Source of the DNA: Rhodothermales bacterium
Lineage (GTDB): Bacteria > Bacteroidota > Rhodothermia > Rhodothermales > Bin80
DNA: 58,519 nt
Assembly (NCBI GenBank): GCA_028278205.1
Contig: JANQES010000142.1
Coordinates: forward strand, 1-58,519
Direction of reading: 5' to 3'
Shown here: piece after piece, positions 17,661 to 25,919 of the stretch
How positions within the stretch are numbered: position 1 is the stretch's first letter
Layout of the letters: each line of letters opens with the position of its first letter
Position numbers and translations under genes: made by a program
The notes under the pieces: generated by a model
What the model was told of the DNA's origin: nothing
Databases searched by the model: none
The model's input: only the letters and a program-made list of their open reading frames with translations

Positions 17661-18689
17661 ATGAACATCCTCATTCTCGGCGGCACGCGGTTTATCGGGC
17701 CGGTGGTTGTGCGACGGCTCGTTGCTGCCGGCCACGCCGTCACGGTCTTTCATCGCGGGCAGACCGAGGCCGATCTGCCTGCCTCCGTAACGCGCATTCA
17801 CGGCGACCGCGCGCGGCTGCTCGATTTTCGGGAACCCTTCGCCCGCCTCCGGCCCGACATCGTGCTCGACCTGATAGCCATGACCGAGCGCGAGGCGCAG
17901 ACCGGCGTGGCGGTATTCGAGGGCCTGGCCCGGCGCGTCGTCGTCGTCAGCAGCCAGGATGTCTATCGCGTCTACGACCGTTTTCTGCGTCGCGACCCCG
18001 GCCTGCCCGGCCCAACGCCGTTCCCCGAAACGGCGCCGCTGCGCCGCAACCTGTATCCGTATCGGGCGATGGCGCCGGACGAAGACCACCTGTTTTTTCA
18101 GTACGACAAGATCCTCGTCGAGCGCGTGTATCAGAGCGCGCCGGCATTGGCGGCCGCGGTGCTGCGCCTGCCGCAGGTCTACGGCCCCGGCGACTATCAG
18201 CACCGCCTTTTTCCTTATCTCAAACGCATGGACGACAGTCGCCCGTTCATCCCGCTCGAAGCCGGGCAGGCCGCCTGGCGATGGACGCGGGGCTACGTCG
18301 AAAACGTCGCTGCCGCCCTCGTGCTCGCCATCGAAGACGAGCGGGCCGCCGGGCAGGTCTACAACGTGGGCGAAGAGACGGCCTCGACCGAGGCGGCGTG
18401 GATTCGACGCCTCGGCGAGGCGATGGGCTGGGCGGGCCGTGTCGTTGGGCTGGCGCCGTTGCCGGAGGCGCCGAATGCCGGCAAAGACTGGCGGCATCAC
18501 TTCGTCGCCGATACCCGCAAAATCCGCGACGAACTCGGCTATCGGGAGCCGGTGCCTCTCGACGAAGCGCTCCGCCGCACCATCGCCTGGGAACGCGCCC
18601 ATCCACCCGACCCGATGGATCCTGCGGCGTTCGACTACGCAGCGGAGGATGCCTGGCTAGCGGCTGCGCAGGCATCGGGTGCGGTGTAA
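17661..18689 (+). CDS. NAD-dependent epimerase/dehydratase (atypical extended SDR)
   Basis: This is a 342-residue extended-SDR protein. The N-terminal dinucleotide motif is LILGGTRFIGP (GGTxFIG type). Strand-4 serines VVVVSSQDVYR are present. The usual catalytic YxxxK is altered: the lysine region reads LFFQYDKILVER, with Phe where Tyr is expected and a Tyr two residues before Lys. This recalls the CSP41/isoflavone-reductase-like side of the family. LPQVYGPGD and the C-terminal TRKIRDELGY are typical of sugar-nucleotide epimerase-like members. The substrate is unknown. It follows the ExbD gene with only a palindromic repeat between. Confidence 0.82.
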   Translation: MNILILGGTRFIGPVVVRRLVAAGHAVTVFHRGQTEADLPASVTRIHGDRARLLDFREPFARLRPDIVLDLIAMTEREAQTGVAVFEGLARRVVVVSSQDVYRVYDRFLRRDPGLPGPTPFPETAPLRRNLYPYRAMAPDEDHLFFQYDKILVERVYQSAPALAAAVLRLPQVYGPGDYQHRLFPYLKRMDDSRPFIPLEAGQAAWRWTRGYVENVAAALVLAIEDERAAGQVYNVGEETASTEAAWIRRLGEAMGWAGRVVGLAPLPEAPNAGKDWRHHFVADTRKIRDELGYREPVPLDEALRRTIAWERAHPPDPMDPAAFDYAAEDAWLAAAQASGAV

Positions 18690-18815
18690 ACCTTCGCAGG
18701 GATACAGGCGTCAAAATGTATAGCCGCCTTCAGCGGGGCGAATACTATTTGGCGCGGTTGCGTCGTTATACTAATTACGTCGAAAAAGTCCTGATTGCTT
18801 TGCGCTGATCAAACC

Positions 18816-18874
18816 GTCATGGGTCATGAGTCATGGGTCATGGGGTTTTCACTCATGACCCATGACTCATGACC
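18816..18874. repeat. GTCATGA-word palindromic element, copy 2
   Basis: GTCATGG, GTCATGA, GTCATGG, GTCATGG (18817-18846) pairs with ACTCATGACCCATGACTCAT (18851-18870) over a 4-base loop. The surrounding gap 18690-19058 holds no gene I can support. Confidence 0.85.
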
Positions 18875-19058
18875 GTCCCGAAAACGGGCAGGACATATTT
18901 CGACGTAATCAGGCAGGCCTCTACCGGCAGAAACCAACGCTGGCGGATGCCGTACTTTGTGACGAAAAGGCGCCGTCTGGCGGCTCCTTGAAAAAGAAAA
19001 TGCGCAGTGTGCTTCACCCAGATGCCCCTGACCGGGCTCCGCAGCCATAGAATCAAGC

Positions 19059-20111
19059 ATGAAAAGCTATTTGCGCGAATACGGGTTGATCGTCGTCGTC
19101 ATCGTCCTGGGCGTCGTAGGCTACGCGATCATCCGCGAAAACAGAAGTGAACTCCTGACCAACTCGCTCGACACGGTCCGCAGCCGGCTCGTCGAGATGA
19201 TCGACGATGTGGCGGGCCGTGAGGCCGTCGCGAAGCATTTCGATGAGTTTCAGGAGAAAGTGATGGCCCAGGAGGTGCCGCCCGAAGAGGTCGAAAACAT
19301 CGCCGCCAACGTGCTCAACCTCAGCAACAGCGGCTCGACGCTGACGCCGGAGCAGGCCGCGCTGATCCTGGAGTTTGCCTCGACACCCGCCGAAGTGACC
19401 TTGCTGCCGATGCCGGCGGCGCCCTCCGACACGACGCTGCCGCCGCTGGTTGAGGCCGCTCCCCGGCCTCCGACACCCCCCGCGCCTCCGGCGCCCGTCG
19501 AGGCTGCCGACCTCGACGCGCTCGCCGACCGGCTCGGCTCCATGATCGCCTTCGACGTCGAAGTCCACGAAGCCATGCCCGACCGCCGGGAGATGGCCCG
19601 TCACATCCGCTATCGGGTCGATGAAGGCCTCCACATCGACATCGACCCCGAAGTGGCTGAGGTGATGAAGCAACGGCTGCCCAGCGAGGTGGAACGGCTC
19701 GAAAAGCAGAAGATAATCGTCTGGAAGCGAAACATGGCCGAAGAAATGCGCGCCGAACGCGAGCGCGCCCGTCACGAACTGCGGTCGGTGACAGCGTTGA
19801 TAAAAAAGCCGCCGCGTGAAGTCCGCATGGCGATGCGTCAATTAGAATCGCTCAAACACCTGGAGACGCTCGGCTACCGGCCCCTGCTTTCCGATTCGGC
19901 CAGGCAGGAGATCAAAGTACACCTCGAAGTAGCCCTGACCCGCCTGAGCGAAGATCTCGAAATCGTGCTGGTTGACCAGGAAGGTCGCATCGATGTGCAT
20001 GTGGAAGCCGTCGAAGAGCTTCTCGAACAAATCGAGGACAGCCTCGATGATCTTGAAGACGAACTGGAAGAGCTTGAAGAGGAAGACGAAGACGATGATG
20101 ACAATGGGTAG
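19059..20111 (+). CDS. Membrane-anchored acidic coiled-coil protein, unknown function
   Basis: This 350-residue protein has one N-terminal membrane helix (LIVVVIVLGVVGYAIIREN) and no cleavage site, so it is probably anchored with the rest in the periplasm. A Pro-rich linker (APRPPTPPAPPAPVEAA, about residues 133-150) separates two helical regions. The second is rich in Glu/Arg (EEMRAERERARHELRSV) and likely coiled. The C-terminus is extremely acidic (LEDELEELEEEDEDDDDNG). No family was recognised. It faces a small gene on the other strand. Confidence 0.7.
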   Translation: MKSYLREYGLIVVVIVLGVVGYAIIRENRSELLTNSLDTVRSRLVEMIDDVAGREAVAKHFDEFQEKVMAQEVPPEEVENIAANVLNLSNSGSTLTPEQAALILEFASTPAEVTLLPMPAAPSDTTLPPLVEAAPRPPTPPAPPAPVEAADLDALADRLGSMIAFDVEVHEAMPDRREMARHIRYRVDEGLHIDIDPEVAEVMKQRLPSEVERLEKQKIIVWKRNMAEEMRAERERARHELRSVTALIKKPPREVRMAMRQLESLKHLETLGYRPLLSDSARQEIKVHLEVALTRLSEDLEIVLVDQEGRIDVHVEAVEELLEQIEDSLDDLEDELEELEEEDEDDDDNG

Positions 20112-20202
20112 CCGGGAGAACGCCTGGTTCCAGTCATGACCGGCATCAAGGCCTGTGCTCCGTGAGACGGCGCGAAACACCTCCATTCTGTTCCAGGCCT
20201 TC

Positions 20203-20586
20203 TCAAATCTCCGTATTCCCCGCGCCGACGAACGCCACGTAGATGCGTTGCGCCGGCTCTTCTTGATCCGAGGCGGCATCGAGCTTCGTGCGGCGGGTCT
20301 GGTAGACGTACACGTCTGCACTGATGGGCCGCTCTTCGTCGCCGTCATGCAAGATGCCCTCGTAGCGCAGCGGACGGTCCAGCCGGCGTTGTTTGAGGAA
20401 CGTCAGGTCTTCGACGAGGGCTTTGCCGCGCCACGTGCGGATGCCCTCGACGATTCGGGTCTGGCCGTGTTCGTCCACAGGCACCTCGACGAGGGTAACT
20501 TCGACGTAGGCGTAGGCGCGGCACGGGGTATTGCCGAGCCGCGCCTCTTTGAGCATCTGTTCGGTGATCAAGCGCAAGGCAGCCAT
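20203..20586 (-). CDS. Hypothetical protein (127 aa)
   Basis: This is a soluble protein of mixed alpha/beta character. It has a helical start (MAALRLITEQMLKEARLG), a beta-rich middle (RAYAYVEVTLVEVPVDEHGQ) and a conserved-looking RTWRGKALVEDLTFLKQRRL segment. There is no signal peptide and no known motif. Upstream codon use is normal for the window, which supports a real gene. Family and role are unknown. Confidence 0.6.
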   Translation of the reverse strand: MAALRLITEQMLKEARLGNTPCRAYAYVEVTLVEVPVDEHGQTRIVEGIRTWRGKALVEDLTFLKQRRLDRPLRYEGILHDGDEERPISADVYVYQTRRTKLDAASDQEEPAQRIYVAFVGAGNTEI

Positions 20587-20735
20587 ACCGATCTTCGGAC
20601 AACGCGTGGTTATCAGAAACTGCCGGAGGCAGGGCGGATACCCCCTAGAGTACGCTTGATGGAGGGATGCCGGAAAGCGTCGTTACAGCCTAATTACGCC
20701 GTTACATTCAATTTACTTTTTCTTCGGAGAGCTTC

Positions 20736-21740
20736 TCAAGAGCTTCCCGTTTGCTGCTCATACATCACATCAAGGTCGTTGGCCTCTTGCAACATCAGCT
20801 TACGCATTTTCCCGATTGCGCGGGATTTGGTGGTCCGTACAGCGCCTGGAGTAATGCCAAACTTCTTAGCGATCTGCGCGACGGGTAAATCCTTCAGATA
20901 GATGAGTTCCATCACTTCCTTCTCTCGTCGCGATAAGTGTTCGAGGTAGTAACGAACGAAGATCTCGGTGTTGATCTCTTCCTCAAACCGAGCCACCTGC
21001 GGCGCGACATCCACCGCCTCGACCTGCTCAATGCTGCGGCGCTGCTTGCGGGCGTGATCCGCCGCAACAGAAAGCGCGATCCGCCGCAAGTAGCCCGGAA
21101 AGGCTTTCGGATTTCGTTGCAAGCGGGGCAAGCGCGCAAAGAGTTGGACGAATACGTCCTGAACGTAGTCTTCGTAGCTCACACTGAATCCCCCTTTGGC
21201 CCAGACCCGGCGCAGTAAAGGTTCAAACCGTTGAATCAATTCTACAAAATAGGCGGAAGCCTCTGCCGCCGAGACATTCTCATCTAGAAGATGGGAGACC
21301 AACTGTTCTAGGGTTAGCGCTTTTACGCTTAGACTTTCCCTGCTCGTGCTCTCTGAGGGGGAGTCGATAATCTCCTTCTTATCTTCGAGGGTTTCTTCTT
21401 CGGCAATTCCCAACTGCGTCTTAATCTCTTTCAGAAGACGCTCCTGGTGGGCTGCATTCAGACGATCCTCGATAGCCTTTAAATCGGCATTTTCCAGAAC
21501 CGCCCTGCTCATGTTCTCTGAGAGGTAATCGATAATTGCCTGCTTATCTTCGGGAGTTTCTTCTTCGGCGATTCCCAGATGCGTCTTAATCTCTTTCAGA
21601 ATGCGCTCCTGGTTGGCTGCATCGTCCGGGGATACCTCCGGCGGTGGATCGATGCCTGGATTCGGCAGATACCGTTCGGCGATGCGCGCCAGCAGACTCG
21701 CGCGTTGATTGGCCGTGAATTGTTTGAGCGTCTGTGTCAT
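20736..21740 (-). CDS. Sigma-70 family RNA polymerase sigma factor with duplicated N-terminal module
   Basis: The C-terminal half is an ECF-like sigma factor. Region 2 is at about residues 165-240 (YEDYVQDVFVQLFARLPRLQ ... YLRRIALSVAADHARKQRRS). Region 4 is at about 270-320 (LSRREKEVMELIYLKDLPVA, then GITPGAVRTTKSRA). The first 150 residues are unusual: a 39-residue unit at 41-79 (QERILKEIKTHLGIAEEET) is repeated at 96-134 (QERLLKEIKTQLGIAEEET), 55 residues apart. Base composition is clearly lower in GC than in the flanking core genes, hinting at transfer. The gene overlaps the preceding 161-residue protein by 4 bases, and that protein is a candidate regulator. Confidence 0.87.
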   Translation of the reverse strand: MTQTLKQFTANQRASLLARIAERYLPNPGIDPPPEVSPDDAANQERILKEIKTHLGIAEEETPEDKQAIIDYLSENMSRAVLENADLKAIEDRLNAAHQERLLKEIKTQLGIAEEETLEDKKEIIDSPSESTSRESLSVKALTLEQLVSHLLDENVSAAEASAYFVELIQRFEPLLRRVWAKGGFSVSYEDYVQDVFVQLFARLPRLQRNPKAFPGYLRRIALSVAADHARKQRRSIEQVEAVDVAPQVARFEEEINTEIFVRYYLEHLSRREKEVMELIYLKDLPVAQIAKKFGITPGAVRTTKSRAIGKMRKLMLQEANDLDVMYEQQTGSS

Positions 21741-22222
21741 GGCTCGATGATTTCGAATTCGGATCGCTGCAAGTCCCGAATAATATACTCCTTTCCCCCG
21801 GATGCACGTCGTTCAATGGGCACAAGTTCCAGCCTCTCAGCCACCAGATTGAGTGGGATAAGAAAGAGCAAGGGACGCCATTCCTGAAAAGATGCATTGT
21901 CTACCAAATAGACGATTTCCTCTTGCTGTTTCTGGGTAATCTCGCTTGCATTAGCCCAATCATTCGCCAACTTCTTGAGCGTTGTCTTTTGCCTGGCGAT
22001 TTTCGAGCTATGAAGGTCTTTTGTTGCAATATCTTCGACTAGCCTCTTGTAAATATTGGCTGGATCCGCGCTGCTTGCCGTTTTGAAACCGGGGGCGTAC
22101 GGATCCAGCTTCGTGGAGTCAAAGTGCTCGCTGCACCAGACGTAATGCACGTCATTTCGATAGTCCCGCTGGATACGAAACTTCATGAACGTAACGGTCG
22201 AGTATAGTAGGTGTTCAGCCAT
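21737..22222 (-). CDS. Unknown protein translationally coupled to the sigma factor
   Basis: This is a 161-residue soluble protein whose stop overlaps the sigma-factor ATG. It opens with MAEHLLYSTVTFMKFRIQRD, followed by HYVWCSEHFD. It ends with WRPLLFLIPLNLVAERLELV and a KEYIIRDLQRSEFEIIEP tail. I have the impression that this pattern occurs in other bacteria as a conserved family, but I cannot name it. There is no signal peptide or membrane helix, so it is not a classical membrane anti-sigma factor. Low GC and A/T-ending codons match the sigma gene. It could be a sensor, effector or anti-sigma factor. Confidence 0.7.
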   Translation of the reverse strand: MAEHLLYSTVTFMKFRIQRDYRNDVHYVWCSEHFDSTKLDPYAPGFKTASSADPANIYKRLVEDIATKDLHSSKIARQKTTLKKLANDWANASEITQKQQEEIVYLVDNASFQEWRPLLFLIPLNLVAERLELVPIERRASGGKEYIIRDLQRSEFEIIEP

Positions 22223-22333
22223 TTATGAAATGGTAGACGTCCACTCTTAAAAAGATAAGGACCCGTCATCCTTGATAAAACATCACACACGCCTCGATAG
22301 GTGCTTTAAAGTTCATAAAATACGCTGATCCCG

Positions 22334-22387
22334 AAAAAAATAGCCGGTATAGCGCGGATCAAGAGATCTCAGCGCTACATCGGCTAT
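22334..22387 (-). terminator. Rho-independent terminator of the lipoprotein gene
   Basis: ATAGCCG (22340-22346) and ATAGCGC pair with GCGCTA (22372-22377) and CGGCTAT (22381-22387). Read on the minus strand, the stem is followed by seven T (22334-22340). It lies 25 bases after the stop of the minus-strand lipoprotein gene. Confidence 0.8.
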
Positions 22388-22411
22388 CAAATTGTTTGTA
22401 GAGGGGGTCGT

Positions 22412-22831
22412 TCAGCCGAGTTTGGCGTCGAGTTGGGAGAAAAACCATTGGGCTTCCTCATCCTCGCGCCGGTCTGCGCTGGAAGCCATGACATGGCCTT
22501 CGCGGGCCGCCGTGACCACGCGCACCCTCGCCTGCTGATCATTGACCCGGTCGATGTAGACCTGGAGCGTCCCGACCGAGAGGGCCTCGCCGCCGCTTCG
22601 GACCAGCGGGCTTCTGATGTAGGCGGTGATGACGAAGCTGTCGTCGCTCGTCCAGGCTTTGTCTTCGATGTCGAGGTTGTTCTCCACAAAAATCGCCGTG
22701 GCTGCCTCGACGACGGTGTTCATATCGGCGGTGTAGGTCTTCGTATTACGCCCTGTCATGTTGGAGGTCGCACAGGCTCCGAACAAGACGACCCACCCGG
22801 CCAGCATTACCCATTTGACGTGTCTACGCAT
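22412..22831 (-). CDS. Small lipoprotein, unknown function
   Basis: The start at 22831 gives a 139-residue protein beginning MRRHVKWVMLAGWVVLFGAC, a lipoprotein signal with Cys at 20. The mature part is a small alpha/beta domain (MNTVVEAATAIFVENNLDIE ... VITAYIRSPLVRSG ... VYIDRVNDQQARVRVVTAA). This layout is common in periplasmic lipoproteins of the DUF3568/DUF4136 style, but I do not claim membership. The gene is monocistronic with its own terminator. Only the longer upstream frame would add residues, and these would spoil the signal. Confidence 0.75.
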   Translation of the reverse strand: MRRHVKWVMLAGWVVLFGACATSNMTGRNTKTYTADMNTVVEAATAIFVENNLDIEDKAWTSDDSFVITAYIRSPLVRSGGEALSVGTLQVYIDRVNDQQARVRVVTAAREGHVMASSADRREDEEAQWFFSQLDAKLG

Positions 22832-22966
22832 GATTCGATACTGCTTAAATGAGCAAGAATTGAAAGACGAATCACCGGAGTTTCCGGAGGGGGCAGACTT
22901 AAAAGTAGGGCACAATCGATGCCGGAAAAAAGGTTAAAAGAAGGATCTGTGGCGAAAAAAACCTGG

Positions 22967-23057
22967 AAGGTGTTATAGTGTTCTGGTGTTATAGTGTTTT
23001 AGTTCTCTTGAATCAACCAACGATAACACTCAAACACTATAACACTCAAACACTTCC
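22967..23057. repeat. GTGTTATA-word palindromic element, copy 3
   Basis: The left arm (22967-23012) contains GTGTTATA, GTGTTCTG, GTGTTATA, GTGTTTTA. The right arm (23021-23057) contains ATAACACT, CAAACACT, ATAACACT, CAAACACT. It is the longest and cleanest copy, sitting 3 bases beyond the stop end (23061) of the TPR-like gene. Confidence 0.87.
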
Positions 23058-23060
23058 AAA

Positions 23061-24287
23061 CTAAGGCATCGCGCCGTAGGGATGTTTGAGGTATTTCTTG
23101 GCCTGATCGCGCGAGGAGCCCCATTCTTTCATCGCCAGCACTTCGCGGTAGCGGTCCTGGGCCAGCGCCCGTTGGCCGAGGGCGTCATAGATCATGCCCT
23201 GGCGCAGGCGGCCCATCACTTTGAAGTAGGTGTCGTCCGGGCTGCGGGCCGAGAGCGCTTCGAGTTGGAGCAGGAACGAGAGGCCCTGTTTGTGCTGGCG
23301 CGCGTTCATCCGGGCGCGGGCCAGGTAGTAGAGGGCCTGCTCGGCGGTGGCGGCATTGTAGCCGGCCTGGCCTTGCTTATAGCGGTTGAGCACGTCGGTG
23401 AAGATCGTCTCGGCCTGGCGCCAGTAGCCCCACCGGGCGTAGATCCGCCCTTCGATGGCGTGGAAGAACGCGTTGCCGGGATGCCGCCGGCGCAGCCAGT
23501 TCGCATATTCGACGCTTTTGTCGAAATCCTTTTCAAACAGATAATAGATCTGAAGCAGAAAATAGGCCGCCTCGGTCTGGATGTAATAGCCTTGCGAGGC
23601 CGTCCGTTCGAGTTCGGCGAGGCCGCGCGCCCGGTCGCCCTTGGGCAGGAATGTGGTGATGGCGCGGGCGAAGGGATACCGCTCCGGGATGACGGCGGCG
23701 TAGTAGTCGTAGAGGCCTTTGCCGAAGATATAATCGTGATTGGACGGATCTTTTTCGGCCACGCCGAGCACATAATCCATGGCGCGTTTGCCGTCGGTGG
23801 CGGCGCCGAGCCACTCGCGCCGGTTCGAGCGGAGGCGGCCCCGAAAACCCAGCGCCGCCCCTTTGAAAAACATCGCGTCGAAGTTTTGCTTATCCTGTTT
23901 GAGGATGCGGTCGCTGCGGTCGATGACCTCCTCCATCGCGTCGTTGAAAGCCGCATCGCGCGAGGTGTCGGAGAAGTCGAGCAGGATCTCCCACCACGTG
24001 TTGAGCGCCTGGAGGAACGGCCCGATGGGATGCTTCGGGTAGCGCTGATCGATCTGATCGAAGAGGCGAGCGGCCTCCGCGAACTTCATGTCGTAGAGCA
24101 GGTCGAGCCCTTGCTTGGCTTGCCGGCGGACGAACGGGTCGTCGAGCACCGAGCCGTCGGAGGCCGTCGGGCCGTTTCCGCTGGGTTGGGCCTGCGCCAG
24201 AGCCGCACTGCCCGGCATCACAACGGCGACGATGAGCAGCAGCGCCAGGAGCGCCCGTAGAGGCGTTGTGTTTCGGGTGTTCGTCAT
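23061..24287 (-). CDS. Exported TPR-like repeat protein
   Basis: This is a 408-residue exported protein with signal peptide ALLALLLIVAVVMPGSAALA. The mature part is helical with TPR-like repeats: KQGLDLLYDMKFAEAARLFD, LLQIYYLFEKDFDKSVEYAN, GYWRQAETIFTDVLNRYKQG and GMIYDALGQRALAQDRYREV. A conserved-looking GKGLYDYYAAVIPERYPFAR lies in the centre. Such proteins act as periplasmic scaffolds; the role here is unknown. The start at 24287 is chosen because the signal peptide follows directly. It is divergent from the TIR operon. Confidence 0.82.
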   Translation of the reverse strand: MTNTRNTTPLRALLALLLIVAVVMPGSAALAQAQPSGNGPTASDGSVLDDPFVRRQAKQGLDLLYDMKFAEAARLFDQIDQRYPKHPIGPFLQALNTWWEILLDFSDTSRDAAFNDAMEEVIDRSDRILKQDKQNFDAMFFKGAALGFRGRLRSNRREWLGAATDGKRAMDYVLGVAEKDPSNHDYIFGKGLYDYYAAVIPERYPFARAITTFLPKGDRARGLAELERTASQGYYIQTEAAYFLLQIYYLFEKDFDKSVEYANWLRRRHPGNAFFHAIEGRIYARWGYWRQAETIFTDVLNRYKQGQAGYNAATAEQALYYLARARMNARQHKQGLSFLLQLEALSARSPDDTYFKVMGRLRQGMIYDALGQRALAQDRYREVLAMKEWGSSRDQAKKYLKHPYGAMP

Positions 24288-24321
24288 AGTGCATAAACAG
24301 TAGCTGATAGGGGCTGTTCCT

Positions 24322-24405
24322 ATGAATTTTGACACGCCAACGCTGGTCAAGGCGATGCGTGCCGGCATAGCTCAAGCCGTACCGAATCCGACAGTCAAAA
24401 TTCAT
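24322..24405. repeat. 84-bp element with 12-bp perfect inverted ends
   Basis: ATGAATTTTGAC at 24322-24333 is the exact inverse of GTCAAAATTCAT at 24394-24405. The interior is non-coding and has weaker inner symmetry. It lies in the divergent gap before the TIR operon. The remaining 24406-24788 holds no gene I can support. Confidence 0.5.
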
Positions 24406-24788
24406 CGCAAAAAGGACGCCGCTTTTCGAATAGATCGTGCTGGCGGCGCGGCCCAGACCACGAACGGCCCATCGCGTTTGAGAGCGATTAGACAATATAC
24501 CGGCACCGTTTGTATATTCGAAAGTGAGTAAATGCAAGGGAAATAGCATCTTGTCGCACTTTTCTTAATCATTCCACAGCGGCTATGCTCCTACTTAAGC
24601 GTGCAACGTTGGTGGATTAAACGCCGCCGACCTCGTCGTTCCGGTTCGCTGTCCCAGGGTTTTGTCAGGGTTCGTCTTGAATAGCAGACAGCGTGCCCTG
24701 GTCGTTTTTGCTCTAGTTTTTTCGACTCCGAAGAAAGGATCCGGTTGCACTCCAGCGAATATCCAACAGGCTCTTGGAGGAAGGTAAA

Positions 24789-25919
24789 ATGTCCCAAAAG
24801 CACGTATTCCTTTCGTATAATCAGGGCGATTATGCCGAAGCCGAAGCTTTGCGCAATGACCTCATAGCGGCTGGTTTTGAGGTCTGGTGGGATAATATGA
24901 TTTTGGCAGGCCAGGAGCGAGGCAACGAGATGCGCGCGGCCATGCGCAGTAGCGGGGCCGTACTCTTTTGCCTATCCCAAAACGGTGTGGAAAAGAAAAA
25001 GAAGAAGGGGAAGAAGAAAAAAAAGGATAAAAAGCACGATGAAACGAGCCTTTACCCGGAAGCCCTCGACGCCTATCGTAAATACAGCCCGGACGACGCC
25101 CTCTTGATCCCCGTGCGCTTATCGCCGTGCGACATCCCGCCCCTCGAAATCGATGCAACGCGCACCCTGGATCAGTTACAACCGGTTGATTTGTTTCCGC
25201 CCGAACGGCGTCCGCTCGGCATGATGCGTCTGCAAGCATCGCTCCAGACAGTGATGCAAACGGCTCCGGCTGACGACGCCGTCGAAGCGGCGCCGACAGC
25301 TCCACCGAACGCCGCCGGTGATGGAGAAAGCAAGCCAGCGCCGCCCCTGGCCGATCCTGAACTCGATCCGAAGACCAAAAACCTGATTCTCTTCAGTGGC
25401 ATCGTCCTCCTGTTCGTGCTCATTGCCCTGATCGTCTGGCTGCTTGCTGCTACGGGGGGGAGTTTTAAGGGGGGCGAATGGCCCGCTTTCTACGTCGCCG
25501 TGGCCCTGGTCTCTGGCATTGCCTTCTGGTTCTTCACCGCCGGATCTACCGGAGAATACACCAGCAAACAACTCGGTATTCGACTGGGAGGCGGCGCCGC
25601 CATCGGCGCTGCGTTCATGGTGCTGGCGCACTTTCTGACGCCCGCTACGCCACCGTCCAACTTACTCGTCGTCGATGCGAGAAATGAGGGCGAAAGCGCA
25701 GACCTTGGATTCGCTTTAGAAAGTTGGAGCGAAGGACTGAGAAACGTTACACACCTTGACAAGGAGAATAACGGAACCCAGTTCCTCGTTGAGTTCAGAG
25801 AAGACCAAGGTTTTTTTACCGTTAGTTATTATATGGCTGATAGCACCCACCATCGGAAAATAGAGGTGGAGCGAGGTCAATCTGACTCGATAACAAAACA
25901 GGAGGTGCCGGGACAATGA
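24789..25919 (+). CDS. TIR-domain protein with three membrane helices
   Basis: This 376-residue protein starts at ATG 24789, 6 bases after GGAGGAAG. The N-terminal TIR domain spans about residues 4-150: KHVFLSYNQGDY (box 1), GFEVWWDNMILAGQERGNEM with candidate catalytic glutamates 43 and 47, VLFCLSQNG, and IPVRLSPCDIPP. A Lys-rich insert (residues 69-82, KKKKKGKKKKKDKK) interrupts it. A Pro/Ala linker leads to three membrane helices (about 198-220, 230-252, 263-282) and a C-terminal soluble domain of about 95 residues. TIR domains cleave NAD or signal in immunity. The next gene overlaps by 4 bases and encodes an exported protein, so sensing through the envelope is plausible. GC is lower than in core genes. 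Confidence 0.88.
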   Translation: MSQKHVFLSYNQGDYAEAEALRNDLIAAGFEVWWDNMILAGQERGNEMRAAMRSSGAVLFCLSQNGVEKKKKKGKKKKKDKKHDETSLYPEALDAYRKYSPDDALLIPVRLSPCDIPPLEIDATRTLDQLQPVDLFPPERRPLGMMRLQASLQTVMQTAPADDAVEAAPTAPPNAAGDGESKPAPPLADPELDPKTKNLILFSGIVLLFVLIALIVWLLAATGGSFKGGEWPAFYVAVALVSGIAFWFFTAGSTGEYTSKQLGIRLGGGAAIGAAFMVLAHFLTPATPPSNLLVVDARNEGESADLGFALESWSEGLRNVTHLDKENNGTQFLVEFREDQGFFTVSYYMADSTHHRKIEVERGQSDSITKQEVPGQ

